The position numbers were made by a program, and so were the translations under genes. Under the pieces are notes generated by a model. That model was not told the DNA's origin. It was given only the letters and a program-made list of their open reading frames with translations, and made no database searches. A stretch of 64,000 bases of DNA from Caulobacter sp. FWC2 (GTDB lineage: Bacteria > Pseudomonadota > Alphaproteobacteria > Caulobacterales > Caulobacteraceae), in the NCBI RefSeq assembly GCF_002742625.1, contig NZ_PEBF01000001.1:1364001-1428000 (forward strand), read 5' to 3'. Position 1 is the stretch's first letter; every line of letters starts with the position of its first letter. Positions 31,864 through 38,844 of this stretch are shown one piece after another.

Positions 31864-32392
31864 ACCCATGCTTAGCATCAGCAGCAGCGCGGGCGGCGAT
31901 CGCCTCCTCAAGTGTATCGAAGCGGCCAAGAGCGATGCTCCGCCCTTCGGATTTGATCCGAACCTGCCACTTCTTTCGCGCCTTCTCGTAGTGGATGCCG
32001 TTCACGCCGCTCGTGTTGCGCGGGGAAATGATCTTGTTGCGATGGTTCTCGAACCCAGAGACGTCGCGGAGATTAACCCAGCGGTTGTCGTCGCGGGCGC
32101 CATTGATGTGATCAATGTCGTTTGCCGGCCACTCACCGGTCTGGATAAGCCAGATGATGCGGTGGGCGCGATAGTCGCGCCCGTTGATCACTCCCTTCCT
32201 GTAGCCCCAGCAGCTACTAGTAAAGGTCTCCCTGCCAGCATATTGCGTGTTCCAGCGCTTCCATTCTCGATCCGACGAGCACAGTTCGCGCGGCCGCAAA
32301 AGCCAGAACAATCGACCTGTCTCAGGCTCGTATCTAAGCAGCGACCTGACGTAGTCGGCAGTCAGGTCGGTTTTAGGCCAAGGTCTAGCCAC
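31832..32392 (-). CDS. HNH homing-type endonuclease with AP2-like DNA-binding domain
   Basis: The protein contains an HNH_3-type core: YRAHRIIWLIQTGEWPANDI, DHINGARDDNRWVNLRDVSG, FENHRNK, with the His-Asn-His residues in place. A C-terminal AP2-like domain follows (SGVNGIHYEKARKKWQVRIK, ALGRFDTLEEAIAARAAADA). GTG at 32392 follows TGGAAG. It is on the opposite strand inside the rightward lysis cassette, which is typical of a free-standing homing endonuclease that has invaded an intergenic spot. Confidence 0.92.
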   Translation of the reverse strand: MARPWPKTDLTADYVRSLLRYEPETGRLFWLLRPRELCSSDREWKRWNTQYAGRETFTSSCWGYRKGVINGRDYRAHRIIWLIQTGEWPANDIDHINGARDDNRWVNLRDVSGFENHRNKIISPRNTSGVNGIHYEKARKKWQVRIKSEGRSIALGRFDTLEEAIAARAAADAKHGFSPRHGSSRL

Positions 32393-32499
32393 TTCTGTAC
32401 TTCCAAGATCGTTTCAGGTCAGGCAGATCGCGGTAGCAACAACGCGCAAGCCGTTCGCATTTGTAGCAAAAATGCTGGGCACTCTCAAACGAGACCGGC

Positions 32500-32844
32500 A
32501 TGATTGGCCGCATCTGGAAGGCCATGCTCGCCGCCGGATCCATCCGCCAGTGGTCGATGATCCTCGGCGCCATCCCCATGACAGTCATCGTCGGGGTTGT
32601 CATCCGCGTGGTGTCGGACAAGTCGTGGGGTCAGCCGGTCCTACAGCTGAACATCCTGGCGAACCTCGGCTACGGGCCGCTGATCATCATCGCCATCATC
32701 TTCGTCGCACTGACCGGTACGTCGATCGCCGCGAGCGTCGGCAAGGGCGGCGCGAACATCTCCCTCCATTCCGACGACGAGCTAGAGGCCTTCACCGCGA
32801 AGGTCGAGGGCGACGTCGTCATCACTCCGGAGACCAAGCCATGA
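32500..32844 (+). CDS. Putative holin, two membrane segments, 114 aa
   Basis: Two hydrophobic helices are visible, at about residues 18-38 (QWSMILGAIPMTVIVGVVIR) and 57-80 (LGYGPLIIIAIIFVALTGTS), followed by a polar acidic C-terminus. It is immediately upstream of the endolysin and overlaps it by 4 bases. Size, topology and position fit a class II-like holin that forms the membrane lesion releasing lysozyme. The family is not certain. Confidence 0.7.
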   Translation: MIGRIWKAMLAAGSIRQWSMILGAIPMTVIVGVVIRVVSDKSWGQPVLQLNILANLGYGPLIIIAIIFVALTGTSIAASVGKGGANISLHSDDELEAFTAKVEGDVVITPETKP

Positions 32845-33305
32845 AACCCAGCCCGCGCTGCATCGCCTTCATCAAAGGCTACGAGAAGTGCCGCCTGACC
32901 TCCTACATGCCGACCGCGAAGGATCGTCCGACGATCGGTTGGGGCTCGACCGGTCCCGACATCAAGATGGGCATGACTTGGACCCAGGCGCAGGCCGACG
33001 CCCGCTTCGACCGTGACCTCGCCATGTTCGCCGCCGGCGTCGAGCACCTGCTGGCAGGCGCGCCGACGACCCAGGCGCAGTTCGATGCGATGGTCTCGTT
33101 CGCCTACAATGTCGGCCTGGACGATGACGCCGACGCGATCGCCGAGGGCTTCGGCGACTCCACCTTGCTGAAGAAGCACAAAGCGGGCGACTTCGCCGGC
33201 GCGGCCGAGCAGTTCAAGTTCTGGAACAAGCAGAAAGGGACCGTCTTGGCGGGCCTGACGCGCCGTCGCGGCGAGGAGGCGGCGATGTACCGGAGCGCGT
33301 CATGA
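32841..33305 (+). CDS. Endolysin, GH24 lysozyme family
   Basis: The protein starts with a GH24 catalytic region: FIKGYEKCRLTSYMPTAKDR PTIGWGST, with Glu15, a nearby acidic residue (Asp28) and Thr31. The downstream QFDAMVSFAYNVG and FKFWNKQKGTVLAGLTRRR segments are the conserved lysozyme core. It cleaves peptidoglycan at the end of infection. No signal or anchor segment is apparent, so export probably depends on the upstream holin. It overlaps both neighbours by 4 bases. Confidence 0.93.
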   Translation: MKPSPRCIAFIKGYEKCRLTSYMPTAKDRPTIGWGSTGPDIKMGMTWTQAQADARFDRDLAMFAAGVEHLLAGAPTTQAQFDAMVSFAYNVGLDDDADAIAEGFGDSTLLKKHKAGDFAGAAEQFKFWNKQKGTVLAGLTRRRGEEAAMYRSAS

Positions 33306-33892
33306 TCGCAGCCGCCGGCATCGCCCTGAAGGAATGGGGCCTTGCCCTGTGGTCCTTCGCCAAGTCGCCGCTCGGCCGCCGGGTCGCCGTCGCCCTGGCC
33401 GTTGCCCTGGCGCTCTGGGGCATTCACCACGCTGGCTACTCGGCTGGCGTGAAGCACGAGCAAGCCCAATACGCCAAGGCCCTCGCCAAGGCCGAAAAGA
33501 AGGCCGCTGAGACCAAGAAGAAGTCCGACGCGATCACCGCGAAGGTCTCGACCGATCTGGCCACAGCGAACGCCCGCATCGCCACCCTCTCAACCCAGCT
33601 GAAATCGGAGATCCCCCGATATGTCACGCCTCAGGCTGATCGCCGCTGTATCGTCAGCACTGGCTATGTCGAGCTGCGCAACGCAGCGGGTGTCGGTCGT
33701 CCCGCCGTTCCCGAAGGCGCCGGTCGATCTCTCGACGCCGATTCCGGTCTGGTCCTCTCTGACCTTGCCGAAAACGACATCACGAACGCCACCGCCTTCA
33801 ACTCCGCCGTTGCGGAAATAAAGGCCTGGCGCGACTGGTACACGCGTCAGGCCGATCTCTGGAAACAGAACTACGGGGCTTCCACGCCCTGA
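33302..33892 (+). CDS. Rz-like inner-membrane spanin
   Basis: After an N-terminal amphipathic region, a membrane helix at about residues 25-45 (RRVAVALAVALALWGIHHAG) leads into a long Ala/Lys/Glu periplasmic coiled coil (QAQYAKALAKAEKKAAETKK), the i-spanin layout. It follows the endolysin with a 4-base overlap and contains a second gene in another frame (33621-33821). The pair would fuse inner and outer membranes during lysis. Confidence 0.85.
   Translation: MIAAAGIALKEWGLALWSFAKSPLGRRVAVALAVALALWGIHHAGYSAGVKHEQAQYAKALAKAEKKAAETKKKSDAITAKVSTDLATANARIATLSTQLKSEIPRYVTPQADRRCIVSTGYVELRNAAGVGRPAVPEGAGRSLDADSGLVLSDLAENDITNATAFNSAVAEIKAWRDWYTRQADLWKQNYGASTP
33621..33821 (+). CDS. Rz1-like outer-membrane lipoprotein spanin, embedded
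   Basis: This 66-residue frame starts MSRLRLIAAVSSALAMSSCA, a lipoprotein signal with a lipobox-like cysteine at about residue 19. Its mature part is short and proline-rich (VVPPFPKAPVDLSTPIPV), exactly as in Rz1 o-spanins. It lies wholly inside the Rz-like gene in a +1 frame, the architecture of lambda Rz/Rz1. Confidence 0.85.
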   Translation: MSRLRLIAAVSSALAMSSCATQRVSVVPPFPKAPVDLSTPIPVWSSLTLPKTTSRTPPPSTPPLRK

Positions 33893-33921
33893 CGGCTCGC
33901 CTCACGGCTTGAGCCTACATC

Positions 33922-33952
33922 AAGGCCCGGTTCGCTTCGGCGGCCGGGCCTT
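33922..33952. terminator. Bidirectional terminator between lysis cassette and right-arm operon
   Basis: A perfect 9-bp inverted repeat, AAGGCCCGG (33922-33930) and CCGGGCCTT (33944-33952), with a 13-nt loop lies exactly where the rightward lysis genes meet the leftward accessory operon. Its right end overlaps the stop codon of the gene at 33951-34265. Short A/T tracts flank the stem. Confidence 0.75.
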
Positions 33953-34265
33953 AAACTGTTCTGAGGAGCAGCGCAGCACGCCCCTCGTTCGTAACTACGT
34001 ATTTCGTTGAGCGATGGTCGATCGACACCAACTTCAGCCAGCCCCGGCTATAGGCCTCCATAACTGCACCGGCATACGTTCCGGGTATGCAGTTCATGTA
34101 CGAGCTGGTGGTCGCGCCGCCCTCTCGCAAGACATCAAGCACGTTCTCCGCATGAAGACGCGCGATCTCTTTGCGCCACGTCTCTGCACTTGGCTCCTCG
34201 CGCAAGGGTGCCAGCGGGTCGGACTTGCCGGTAAACAAAGCGCCGAGCGCGGCGAGCCACTTCAT
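33951..34265 (-). CDS. Hypothetical phage protein, 104 aa
   Basis: ATG at 34263-34265 follows a GGAGAGAGGGG purine-rich site. The protein has a short hydrophobic start (MKWLAALGALFTGKSD), a helical middle (AETWRKEIARLHAENVLDVL) and a winged-helix-like end (AYSRGWLKLVSIDHRSTKYV, VTNEGRAALL). It is the last gene of the leftward operon. It could be a small membrane-associated regulator, but no family is certain. Confidence 0.55.
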   Translation of the reverse strand: MKWLAALGALFTGKSDPLAPLREEPSAETWRKEIARLHAENVLDVLREGGATTSSYMNCIPGTYAGAVMEAYSRGWLKLVSIDHRSTKYVVTNEGRAALLLRTV

Positions 34266-34326
34266 CCCCTCTCTCCTACTCCTGCCCTTCAGGGCTTCAC
34301 GGCTGGCGCGCCGGGCCTTTCGCGTT

Positions 34327-34497
34327 CTAGCGCCAATGCGTCGGCGTGTAGTAGACGTACATGTCGCCAGCCCACCAGAGATTGCCGCGACGCTTGAGGC
34401 GCTGAACATTGCGCTCGCCATCGGCGTCGTCAATCTTGGTATCGACCTCGCGGCCCTCGGGCGGAAGGTGATCAGTCGTTCTAGTCCAGGGTCTCAT
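34327..34497 (-). CDS. DUF551-like small protein, 56 aa
   Basis: The frame reads MRPWTRTTDHLPPEGREVDT and ends WWAGDMYVYYTPTHWR. The W...P.eG..V pattern followed by a terminal y-THW is the DUF551 signature of small phage proteins. It overlaps the upstream gene by 4 bases (ATGA). The family has no known function. Confidence 0.65.
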   Translation of the reverse strand: MRPWTRTTDHLPPEGREVDTKIDDADGERNVQRLKRRGNLWWAGDMYVYYTPTHWR

Positions 34498-34652
34498 GGT
34501 CTCTCGCTCTCCTTCAGGGGCTCACCCGCCAAGATCCGCCGTACCTCCGCCGTTGCCTCTGCATCTGTAGGCTCTCGACCCAGGCGCGCGGCGAGGCGAT
34601 TCCAGATCGTGTCCGGGTTGTCGTTGCGCCATGTGGTGGTGATGTGGATCAC
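34494..34652 (-). CDS. Hypothetical small protein, 52 aa
   Basis: GTG at 34650-34652 overlaps the preceding stop (GTGA). The frame begins IHITTTWRNDNPDTIWNRLA and continues ARLGREPTDAEATAEVRRIL, a compact helical protein. Overlaps on both sides indicate translational coupling in the right-arm operon. No family is recognised. Confidence 0.6.
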   Translation of the reverse strand: MIHITTTWRNDNPDTIWNRLAARLGREPTDAEATAEVRRILAGEPLKESERP

Positions 34653-34996
34653 GCGTTGCCCTTCACCGCCGACCAGATCTTGTCCTCGGCATGGTCCTGC
34701 GCCCAGAGCTTGGCGCCCAGCTTCTGGAGCGCGGCGACGGCGTGGCCCCGGCGCTCCCACGTCAGGCTCTCCACGACCTGACTGAGCATCCACCCAACCT
34801 CGCGAGCGCACTCCGCAAGGTCTCCGTCCGTTTCGACCGGAGCCGCAAAGGCCGCGCCGCGCATGAAGCACGCGCCAACGCGGTAGGAGAGGGCGGCATT
34901 CTCCATGCCGATCAGGCCTAGGGCCGTCTCGACCTCATCGGGCGTCGCAACGCCGTAGTCGACCACGGACCAGTTCTCGCGCACGTCTTCAGCCAT
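34649..34996 (-). CDS. Hypothetical phage protein, 115 aa
   Basis: The sequence is a helical soluble protein (VATPDEVETALGLIGMENAA, ECAREVGWMLSQVVESLTWE) with several Trp and Met residues. An AGGGAGAT site precedes the ATG. It is in the middle of the leftward right-arm operon. No domain is recognised. Confidence 0.6.
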   Translation of the reverse strand: MAEDVRENWSVVDYGVATPDEVETALGLIGMENAALSYRVGACFMRGAAFAAPVETDGDLAECAREVGWMLSQVVESLTWERRGHAVAALQKLGAKLWAQDHAEDKIWSAVKGNA

Positions 34997-35017
34997 TATC
35001 GTTATCTCCCTGTTGGG

Positions 35018-35314
35018 CTAGGCGAAACGATCGGCGGCTTCGCGGAATTCGGCGCGCAGGGCGCGAAGCTCTTCGAAGTCGTCACCGACCATGACCCCTT
35101 GAATTTCATCCACGGCAAGCTCAACAAGGCGATCGACCTTGTCTAAGATCGCTAGGAGGTCGGTCGCGCCTGACGCCTTCAGGACGCCTTCAACGATCGC
35201 GACGGAGGCAGTCTCATCGGGCTTTATGCGGGCGCGGACGTCGGTTCCACCAATAGTGAACGAGTCGTCCCACCAAATTTCCTTGGCGGCTTCAGCAACT
35301 TCAAAACGGGCCAT
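35018..35314 (-). CDS. Hypothetical phage protein, 98 aa
   Basis: The protein has a beta-rich first half (SFTIGGTDVRARIKPDETAS) and a helical second half (LLAILDKVDRLVELAVDEIQ). An AGGGAGAC site precedes the ATG. It is part of the leftward accessory operon. No family is recognised. Confidence 0.6.
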   Translation of the reverse strand: MARFEVAEAAKEIWWDDSFTIGGTDVRARIKPDETASVAIVEGVLKASGATDLLAILDKVDRLVELAVDEIQGVMVGDDFEELRALRAEFREAADRFA

Positions 35315-35333
35315 CTTCGGTCTCCCTGTTGAG

Positions 35334-35624
35334 CTAGGTGGTCGCCTGCGGATACAGCGGGCGCACGATCAGGGCGTTGGTTTCCGCCCGCGATTTGGCG
35401 CCGCCCCAGAAGTATTCGCCGCTGTCAGCGCAGTAGGCGTCCGGGTTGTTTCCGACAGTCCAGCGCACTTCGGGGCCAGAAATGTTCGTCGGCCCGACCG
35501 TTTCCATGGCGCCGTACTCGGACTTGAAGCCGACGTTGCCGTTGAAGAGGAAAAGCCCAGGCTCGCATTCGGCCAGGGTAACGGGCTCGCCGATGTCGTA
35601 GCTTAGGGTCAGGGTCTCGCTCAT
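35334..35624 (-). CDS. Hypothetical beta-rich phage protein, 96 aa
   Basis: The protein is mainly beta strands: TLTLSYDIGEPVTLAECEPG, LFLFNGNVGFKSEYGAMETV, with an FWGGAKSR turn near the end. A GAGGAA site lies upstream. It is part of the leftward accessory operon. No family is recognised. Confidence 0.6.
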   Translation of the reverse strand: MSETLTLSYDIGEPVTLAECEPGLFLFNGNVGFKSEYGAMETVGPTNISGPEVRWTVGNNPDAYCADSGEYFWGGAKSRAETNALIVRPLYPQATT

Positions 35625-35666
35625 CTGTTCCTCGTCTAGTACGGCTAGAGGTGGGGGTGGTGGAGG

Positions 35667-36272
35667 TTAGGCGGCGGCTCGTGCGATGGCGTCGGCCAGC
35701 GCCGCACCCTCCGCGTTGGACAAATTCGATGCGGCCTGCAAACGGCCGAGTAACCCTTGCAGCACTTCCGCTTGCTCGCGCCGCTCCTGGGCGGCGATCT
35801 CGGCTTGTCGCTGAGCACGAGCGGAGGCGTCGGCTTTTGCTGAGGCCTCGCGCGCCCACCGAGCCTTCTTCTCCGCCTCTTCCTTGTCCTCCCGGGCCTG
35901 CCAAGCGATGACAGCGTCGGCCTGCTGAGACTTGGTCATGACCTTGCCGGACGCGGCCCACTCAGGGATGCTCTCGGCAATGGCGGTGAAGCTCTCGACG
36001 GTGAGCGGCGAGAGTGATCGGACCTGCGTCGGCGACGGCCACGACCGGTTGACGTTCATGCGCGTCCAGCCGATCCCGTTCGTCATGAGGTAGTGCCCGG
36101 CACGAACCCCGCGCTCGTATTCAATCCAGGCCACCTCGGCCCCATTCAAGAACACTCGATAGATGGGGTACTTGCTCCCACGCCAACCGCCGCGCTCGTA
36201 GACAAACGGCGCGAAAACAACCACGTCGTCACCAACCTTGATCTCTCGGCGACGCTTGGTTGGGACGCTCAT
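35667..36272 (-). CDS. Phage protein with beta N-terminus and charged coiled coil, 201 aa
   Basis: The first 85 residues are beta-rich (DDVVVFAPFVYERGGWRGSK, YPIYRVFLNGAEVAWIEYER), followed by helices and a long charged coiled coil (QAREDKEEAEKKARWAREAS, QRQAEIAAQERREQAEVLQG). ATG at 36272 has GGAG upstream, and an in-frame ATG at 36287 is an alternative. It may be a scaffold or DNA-binding accessory protein. No family is recognised. Confidence 0.6.
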   Translation of the reverse strand: MSVPTKRRREIKVGDDVVVFAPFVYERGGWRGSKYPIYRVFLNGAEVAWIEYERGVRAGHYLMTNGIGWTRMNVNRSWPSPTQVRSLSPLTVESFTAIAESIPEWAASGKVMTKSQQADAVIAWQAREDKEEAEKKARWAREASAKADASARAQRQAEIAAQERREQAEVLQGLLGRLQAASNLSNAEGAALADAIARAAA

Positions 36273-36315
36273 CTGGTCGTTCTCCATATCGGCAGATGCC
36301 GCGATAGGGGTGGGG

Positions 36316-36903
36316 TTAGGGGCGCCAAGCTTCGCAGACTTGGCTAGGAAGGGTGACGCCGGCCGATCCATTCGACAGGTCGCCGTCGAGGCGGTCGCCC
36401 GACCAGCACTCGCCACCCTTCCAATCGGCGCAGGTGCCGCAGCGCTCGGGGACGATCTTGCAAAGCGTCTTGTCGATGGTGACGGGGCCAAGGGCGCCAG
36501 CGAGGCGCAGGCTCTTGGTGTTGACCTTCTCGACGCGCCGGACGCCATAGATGCAGTCGACGTACATGCCAGGCTCGATGATGCTGTCCAGGGCGGCGCG
36601 ATAGGCCGTCTTGCGTGCCTCGGCGTCGCCAGCGTTGGTCGAGGCCATGCGACGCAGCTCGGCGGCCTTCTCGCGGTGAGCCTTGGCCTTCGCCTGCAGT
36701 TCCCAGGCGCGGACCTCGCGGTCGTTCAGGCGGGCGCGAGCCTTAGCAACGCCCCGGCTGCTCCGAGCGGGCTGCGTCTGGAAGGCCGGGTCGCGGGCAT
36801 AGGCGGGCTGGCTGGCGAAGATGGCGCTTGCGGCGGCGTCAGCCTTGGCGGCCCAAGCTTCCAGGCGCTCAGCTTTCGCGGCCCATGCCTCTTTCGCACC
36901 CAT
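36316..36903 (-). CDS. Phage protein with zinc-ribbon-like C-terminus, 195 aa
   Basis: A long Ala/Lys/Arg-rich helical N-terminus (AKEAWAAKAERLEAWAAKAD, RAWELQAKAKAHREKAAELR) leads to a beta domain (MYVDCIYGVRRVEKVNTKSL) and a cysteine cluster, PERCGTCADWKGGECWSGDR, ending VCEAWRP, which probably binds metal. ATG at 36903 has GGGAG 6 bases upstream, and ATG at 36909 is an alternative. It is the first gene of the leftward operon, downstream of the dyad-rich promoter region. Confidence 0.6.
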   Translation of the reverse strand: MGAKEAWAAKAERLEAWAAKADAAASAIFASQPAYARDPAFQTQPARSSRGVAKARARLNDREVRAWELQAKAKAHREKAAELRRMASTNAGDAEARKTAYRAALDSIIEPGMYVDCIYGVRRVEKVNTKSLRLAGALGPVTIDKTLCKIVPERCGTCADWKGGECWSGDRLDGDLSNGSAGVTLPSQVCEAWRP

Positions 36904-36914
36904 TGTCATCTCCC

Positions 36915-37017
36915 AGCGGCCCGATGCCGCCCTTATGTGTCTCACTATAATTCCGTGAGAAACCTACGCAAGCACTTTCTCGCTTTCACTCACGATATTT
37001 TCGTGAGAAACAGGCTC
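36915..37017. promoter_or_regulatory. Divergent control region with two related operator dyads
   Basis: Two 17-bp palindromes share the pattern TCAC-(T/G)ATA-(A/T)TT-(C/T)-CGTGA. The first, at 36940-36960, is TCTCAC-N9-GTGAGA and contains TATAAT. The second, at 36989-37007, is CTCACGA-N5-TCGTGAG. Their centres are 48 bp apart. On the leftward strand TTGCGT, 16 bases, then TATAGT gives a plausible sigma-70 promoter for the operon starting at 36903, and that promoter overlaps the first dyad. This is the signature of a second, repressor-controlled promoter. Confidence 0.7.
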
Positions 37018-37197
37018 ATGGTGTATGAGAAGTCCGATAGCCGCTGGCGCGCATGGTTGACCGAGGAGGAGGCCGCTCGCGTGGCCGAGATCGACGCGGC
37101 TGAGGAGGCGTTGAAGCCGCTACGGATCGAGCGCCAGATGATCGCCAACCGCGCGGTCCAGCGCGCGCGGTATCACGAGAAGAAGGGCGCGAAATGA
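37018..37197 (+). CDS. Small helical phage protein, 59 aa
   Basis: ATG at 37018 opens MVYEKSDSRWRAWLTEEEAA followed by RVAEIDAAEEALKPLRIERQ, a single charged helix hairpin. It begins 11 bases beyond the second operator dyad, so its transcription is probably controlled there. The next gene overlaps it by 4 bases. It could be a small regulator or antirepressor, but no family is known. Confidence 0.6.
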   Translation: MVYEKSDSRWRAWLTEEEAARVAEIDAAEEALKPLRIERQMIANRAVQRARYHEKKGAK

Positions 37198-37304
37198 TCG
37201 CCAGCGTCCTGCTGCCAGGGGAAAAGCGCCTCGCCTTCATCCGCGAGGCCATCGACCGAGAGATCAAGCGCCGCGAGCGCTCCAAGCCCAAGGCTGGCCA
37301 ATGA
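37194..37304 (+). CDS. Small basic protein, 36 aa
   Basis: The frame MIASVLLPGEKRLAFIREAI, then DREIKRRERSKPKAGQ overlaps both neighbours by 4 bases. A short strand followed by a helix with R-AI-REIKRRE resembles half of a ribbon-helix-helix DNA-binding unit. Annotation is tentative because of its size. Confidence 0.5.
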   Translation: MIASVLLPGEKRLAFIREAIDREIKRRERSKPKAGQ

Positions 37305-37495
37305 GCGAGTGGATCGCCTACGACGGCAGTGGCCCGCCGGTCGGCCCCCAGGTCAAGGTGAAGGCCGAATACAACTGCGGCGTCGTCACCAAGTGGCTGG
37401 CCGCCAAGTTCATCCCGTGGAACTGGCGCACCGACGCGCCGGGCTACAACGTGCGGCGCTACCTGATCCATCAGCGCCAGAAGCCCAAGCCCTAA
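37301..37495 (+). CDS. Small phage protein, 64 aa
   Basis: The protein reads MSEWIAYDGSGPPVGPQVKV and ends NWRTDAPGYNVRRYLIHQRQ. A W-AYDG-G.Pp....V start and W..D..GYnv.rY end are common in small phage proteins of unknown role. It overlaps the upstream gene by 4 bases. Confidence 0.65.
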   Translation: MSEWIAYDGSGPPVGPQVKVKAEYNCGVVTKWLAAKFIPWNWRTDAPGYNVRRYLIHQRQKPKP

Positions 37496-37724
37496 CGCCA
37501 GGGATTCCCTTCCCCTATGGCTGTGGTAGATTAGCGGGGCTGTAGAGCGTATGAGGGTCCGACCACGGAACCACGCGCATCGGGGACGCCCGGCCCGCAG
37601 CATCAGTAAGCGTACAGCCCCCAGGAAACTCATCGCGCGGCGTGCCAAGCGATCAAGGGGCGACAAAGTGGTCTGACCCGGCTTGAAATGCCGACGTAGG
37701 ACTGCACCGGGCGGCCGATGGGAT

Positions 37725-37985
37725 TCACTCGTCGGCCACTCCCTTCCACCGCCAAATCGCCTCGCTCACCATATGCGCTGAGACCGAGATAAACCCGGCC
37801 GGCGCTCCGCAGCGAGAGCACTTGAACGCCCCGGCCTCGGCTAGATCCTGAAGCGTCCGCTCGCGCCACGGTCCAGGCCGTGAGCAATCCAGATCACGCC
37901 CATGACACCGACCTACGCACCAGATGGTCACGCTATGGCCTAGGCGGGCGCACGCGGCGGGGGTGAGGGCGTCAGGCCCGGACAA
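37725..37985 (-). CDS. Zinc-ribbon-like small protein, 86 aa
   Basis: Cysteines are arranged as WCVGRCHGRDLDC and FKCSRCGAPAGF, giving two Cys-rich knuckles that probably coordinate a metal ion. The protein is otherwise helical. It lies leftward near attR and slightly overlaps the upstream gene. A DNA-binding or nuclease accessory function is possible. Confidence 0.6.
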   Translation of the reverse strand: MSGPDALTPAACARLGHSVTIWCVGRCHGRDLDCSRPGPWRERTLQDLAEAGAFKCSRCGAPAGFISVSAHMVSEAIWRWKGVADE

Positions 37986-38208
37986 ACGGCAGCACGTTGG
38001 CGTTCGGCGGCATGGTGGCGAATTGCTCCCACGCCTCCATGAGGGCGCGGCGCTTGACCAGGGCTATGCTGCCGAGGCCAGCATGGAGGCCTGGGCTCCC
38101 TTGCACCAAGCCATCAAATCCGGTTGTCGGATCAATCGTGGCGCGCCACGTCCACGACGACCCGTTCGCGTGACGAATGGTAGGCTTCCATCCTTCAGGG
38201 CGGCCCAA
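37972..38208 (-). CDS. Hypothetical protein, 78 aa or shorter
   Basis: The frame reads WKPTIRHANGSSWTWRATID and ends VKRRALMEAWEQFATMPPNA, both protein-like. It overlaps the GIY-YIG gene by 145 bases on the same strand, and both frames look plausible there, so the true start may be further downstream. No family is recognised. Confidence 0.35.
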   Translation of the reverse strand: MGRPEGWKPTIRHANGSSWTWRATIDPTTGFDGLVQGSPGLHAGLGSIALVKRRALMEAWEQFATMPPNANVLPFVRA

Positions 38209-38558
38209 AAACGAGGCGATGGCACGCTGTACTCCGCCACGACCAGAAGGGCTTCGGTGGTGGTGTAGATGAGGTGGCTGAGATCGGGTTCGGGCTGAAG
38301 GACAATCGTCTGGTGAATTACCTTCTCAGCCTTCGTCTTTCCCGATCGGTTTTGCGCCGGCTGCATGGCCTCAATGAGAGACTGCTCAACCCAGCCCATG
38401 TCATGCTCTGGGCACGGCATCACTGTCGCGTAGTCAAAGACGCGACCCTTCGTACGGTGCTCGTCGATGCGGGCGTAGACGCTTCGGCTTTTCCCTACGT
38501 AGACGAGCTTGTGGTCTTTGAAGAGGCAATAGACGCCAGAAACGACGGGGTGAAGCAT
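38064..38558 (-). CDS. GIY-YIG nuclease-domain protein
   Basis: The N-terminus carries the GIY-YIG motif as SGVYCLF and LVYVGKSRSVYARIDEH, followed by the catalytic-glutamate helix GWVEQSLIEAMQPAQNR. The arginine (ARI) and glutamate positions of the family are present. The C-terminal third (FWAALKDGSLPFVTRTGRRG, APRLIRQPDLMAWCK) may be a small HTH-like DNA-binding tail. ATG at 38558 is chosen. It is the last prophage gene before the tRNA attachment site, where a homing-type or DNA-processing nuclease would be well placed. Confidence 0.85.
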   Translation of the reverse strand: MLHPVVSGVYCLFKDHKLVYVGKSRSVYARIDEHRTKGRVFDYATVMPCPEHDMGWVEQSLIEAMQPAQNRSGKTKAEKVIHQTIVLQPEPDLSHLIYTTTEALLVVAEYSVPSPRFWAALKDGSLPFVTRTGRRGRGAPRLIRQPDLMAWCKGAQASMLASAA

Positions 38559-38644
38559 CCCACAAATCTCCCAGAACGAACGCGTTCGAGCGTGAACGAA
38601 ACGCGAAAGAATGACAATTCGGAGATTGGAGCTTTTGGATGGAC

Positions 38645-38678
38645 GGGGCTCCAAATCCCTTACGGAATAAGGAGCCCC
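38645..38678. terminator. Stem-loop downstream of tRNA-Thr at the prophage boundary
   Basis: An 8-bp perfect inverted repeat (GGGGCTCC at 38645-38652, GGAGCCCC at 38671-38678) encloses a smaller CCTTA/TAAGG hairpin. It lies 3 bases past the CCA end of the leftward tRNA. It is a likely terminator for the tRNA transcript, or part of the phage attachment arm region. There is no T-run. Confidence 0.5.
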
Positions 38679-38680
38679 GA

Positions 38681-38755
<75 letters not shown>

Positions 38756-38844
38756 GAAGAGGAGGGGCGTATAGCGAGGTGAATCGCGAACGCCAAGCCC
38801 AAAATCGTCTTGACCGCCGATCTTTGTCGCCGCACCCCCGACGC

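Noticed and set aside
33302..38558. Integrase expected near attR
   Set aside because: No tyrosine or serine recombinase motif is seen at this end, so int is presumed left of the window.
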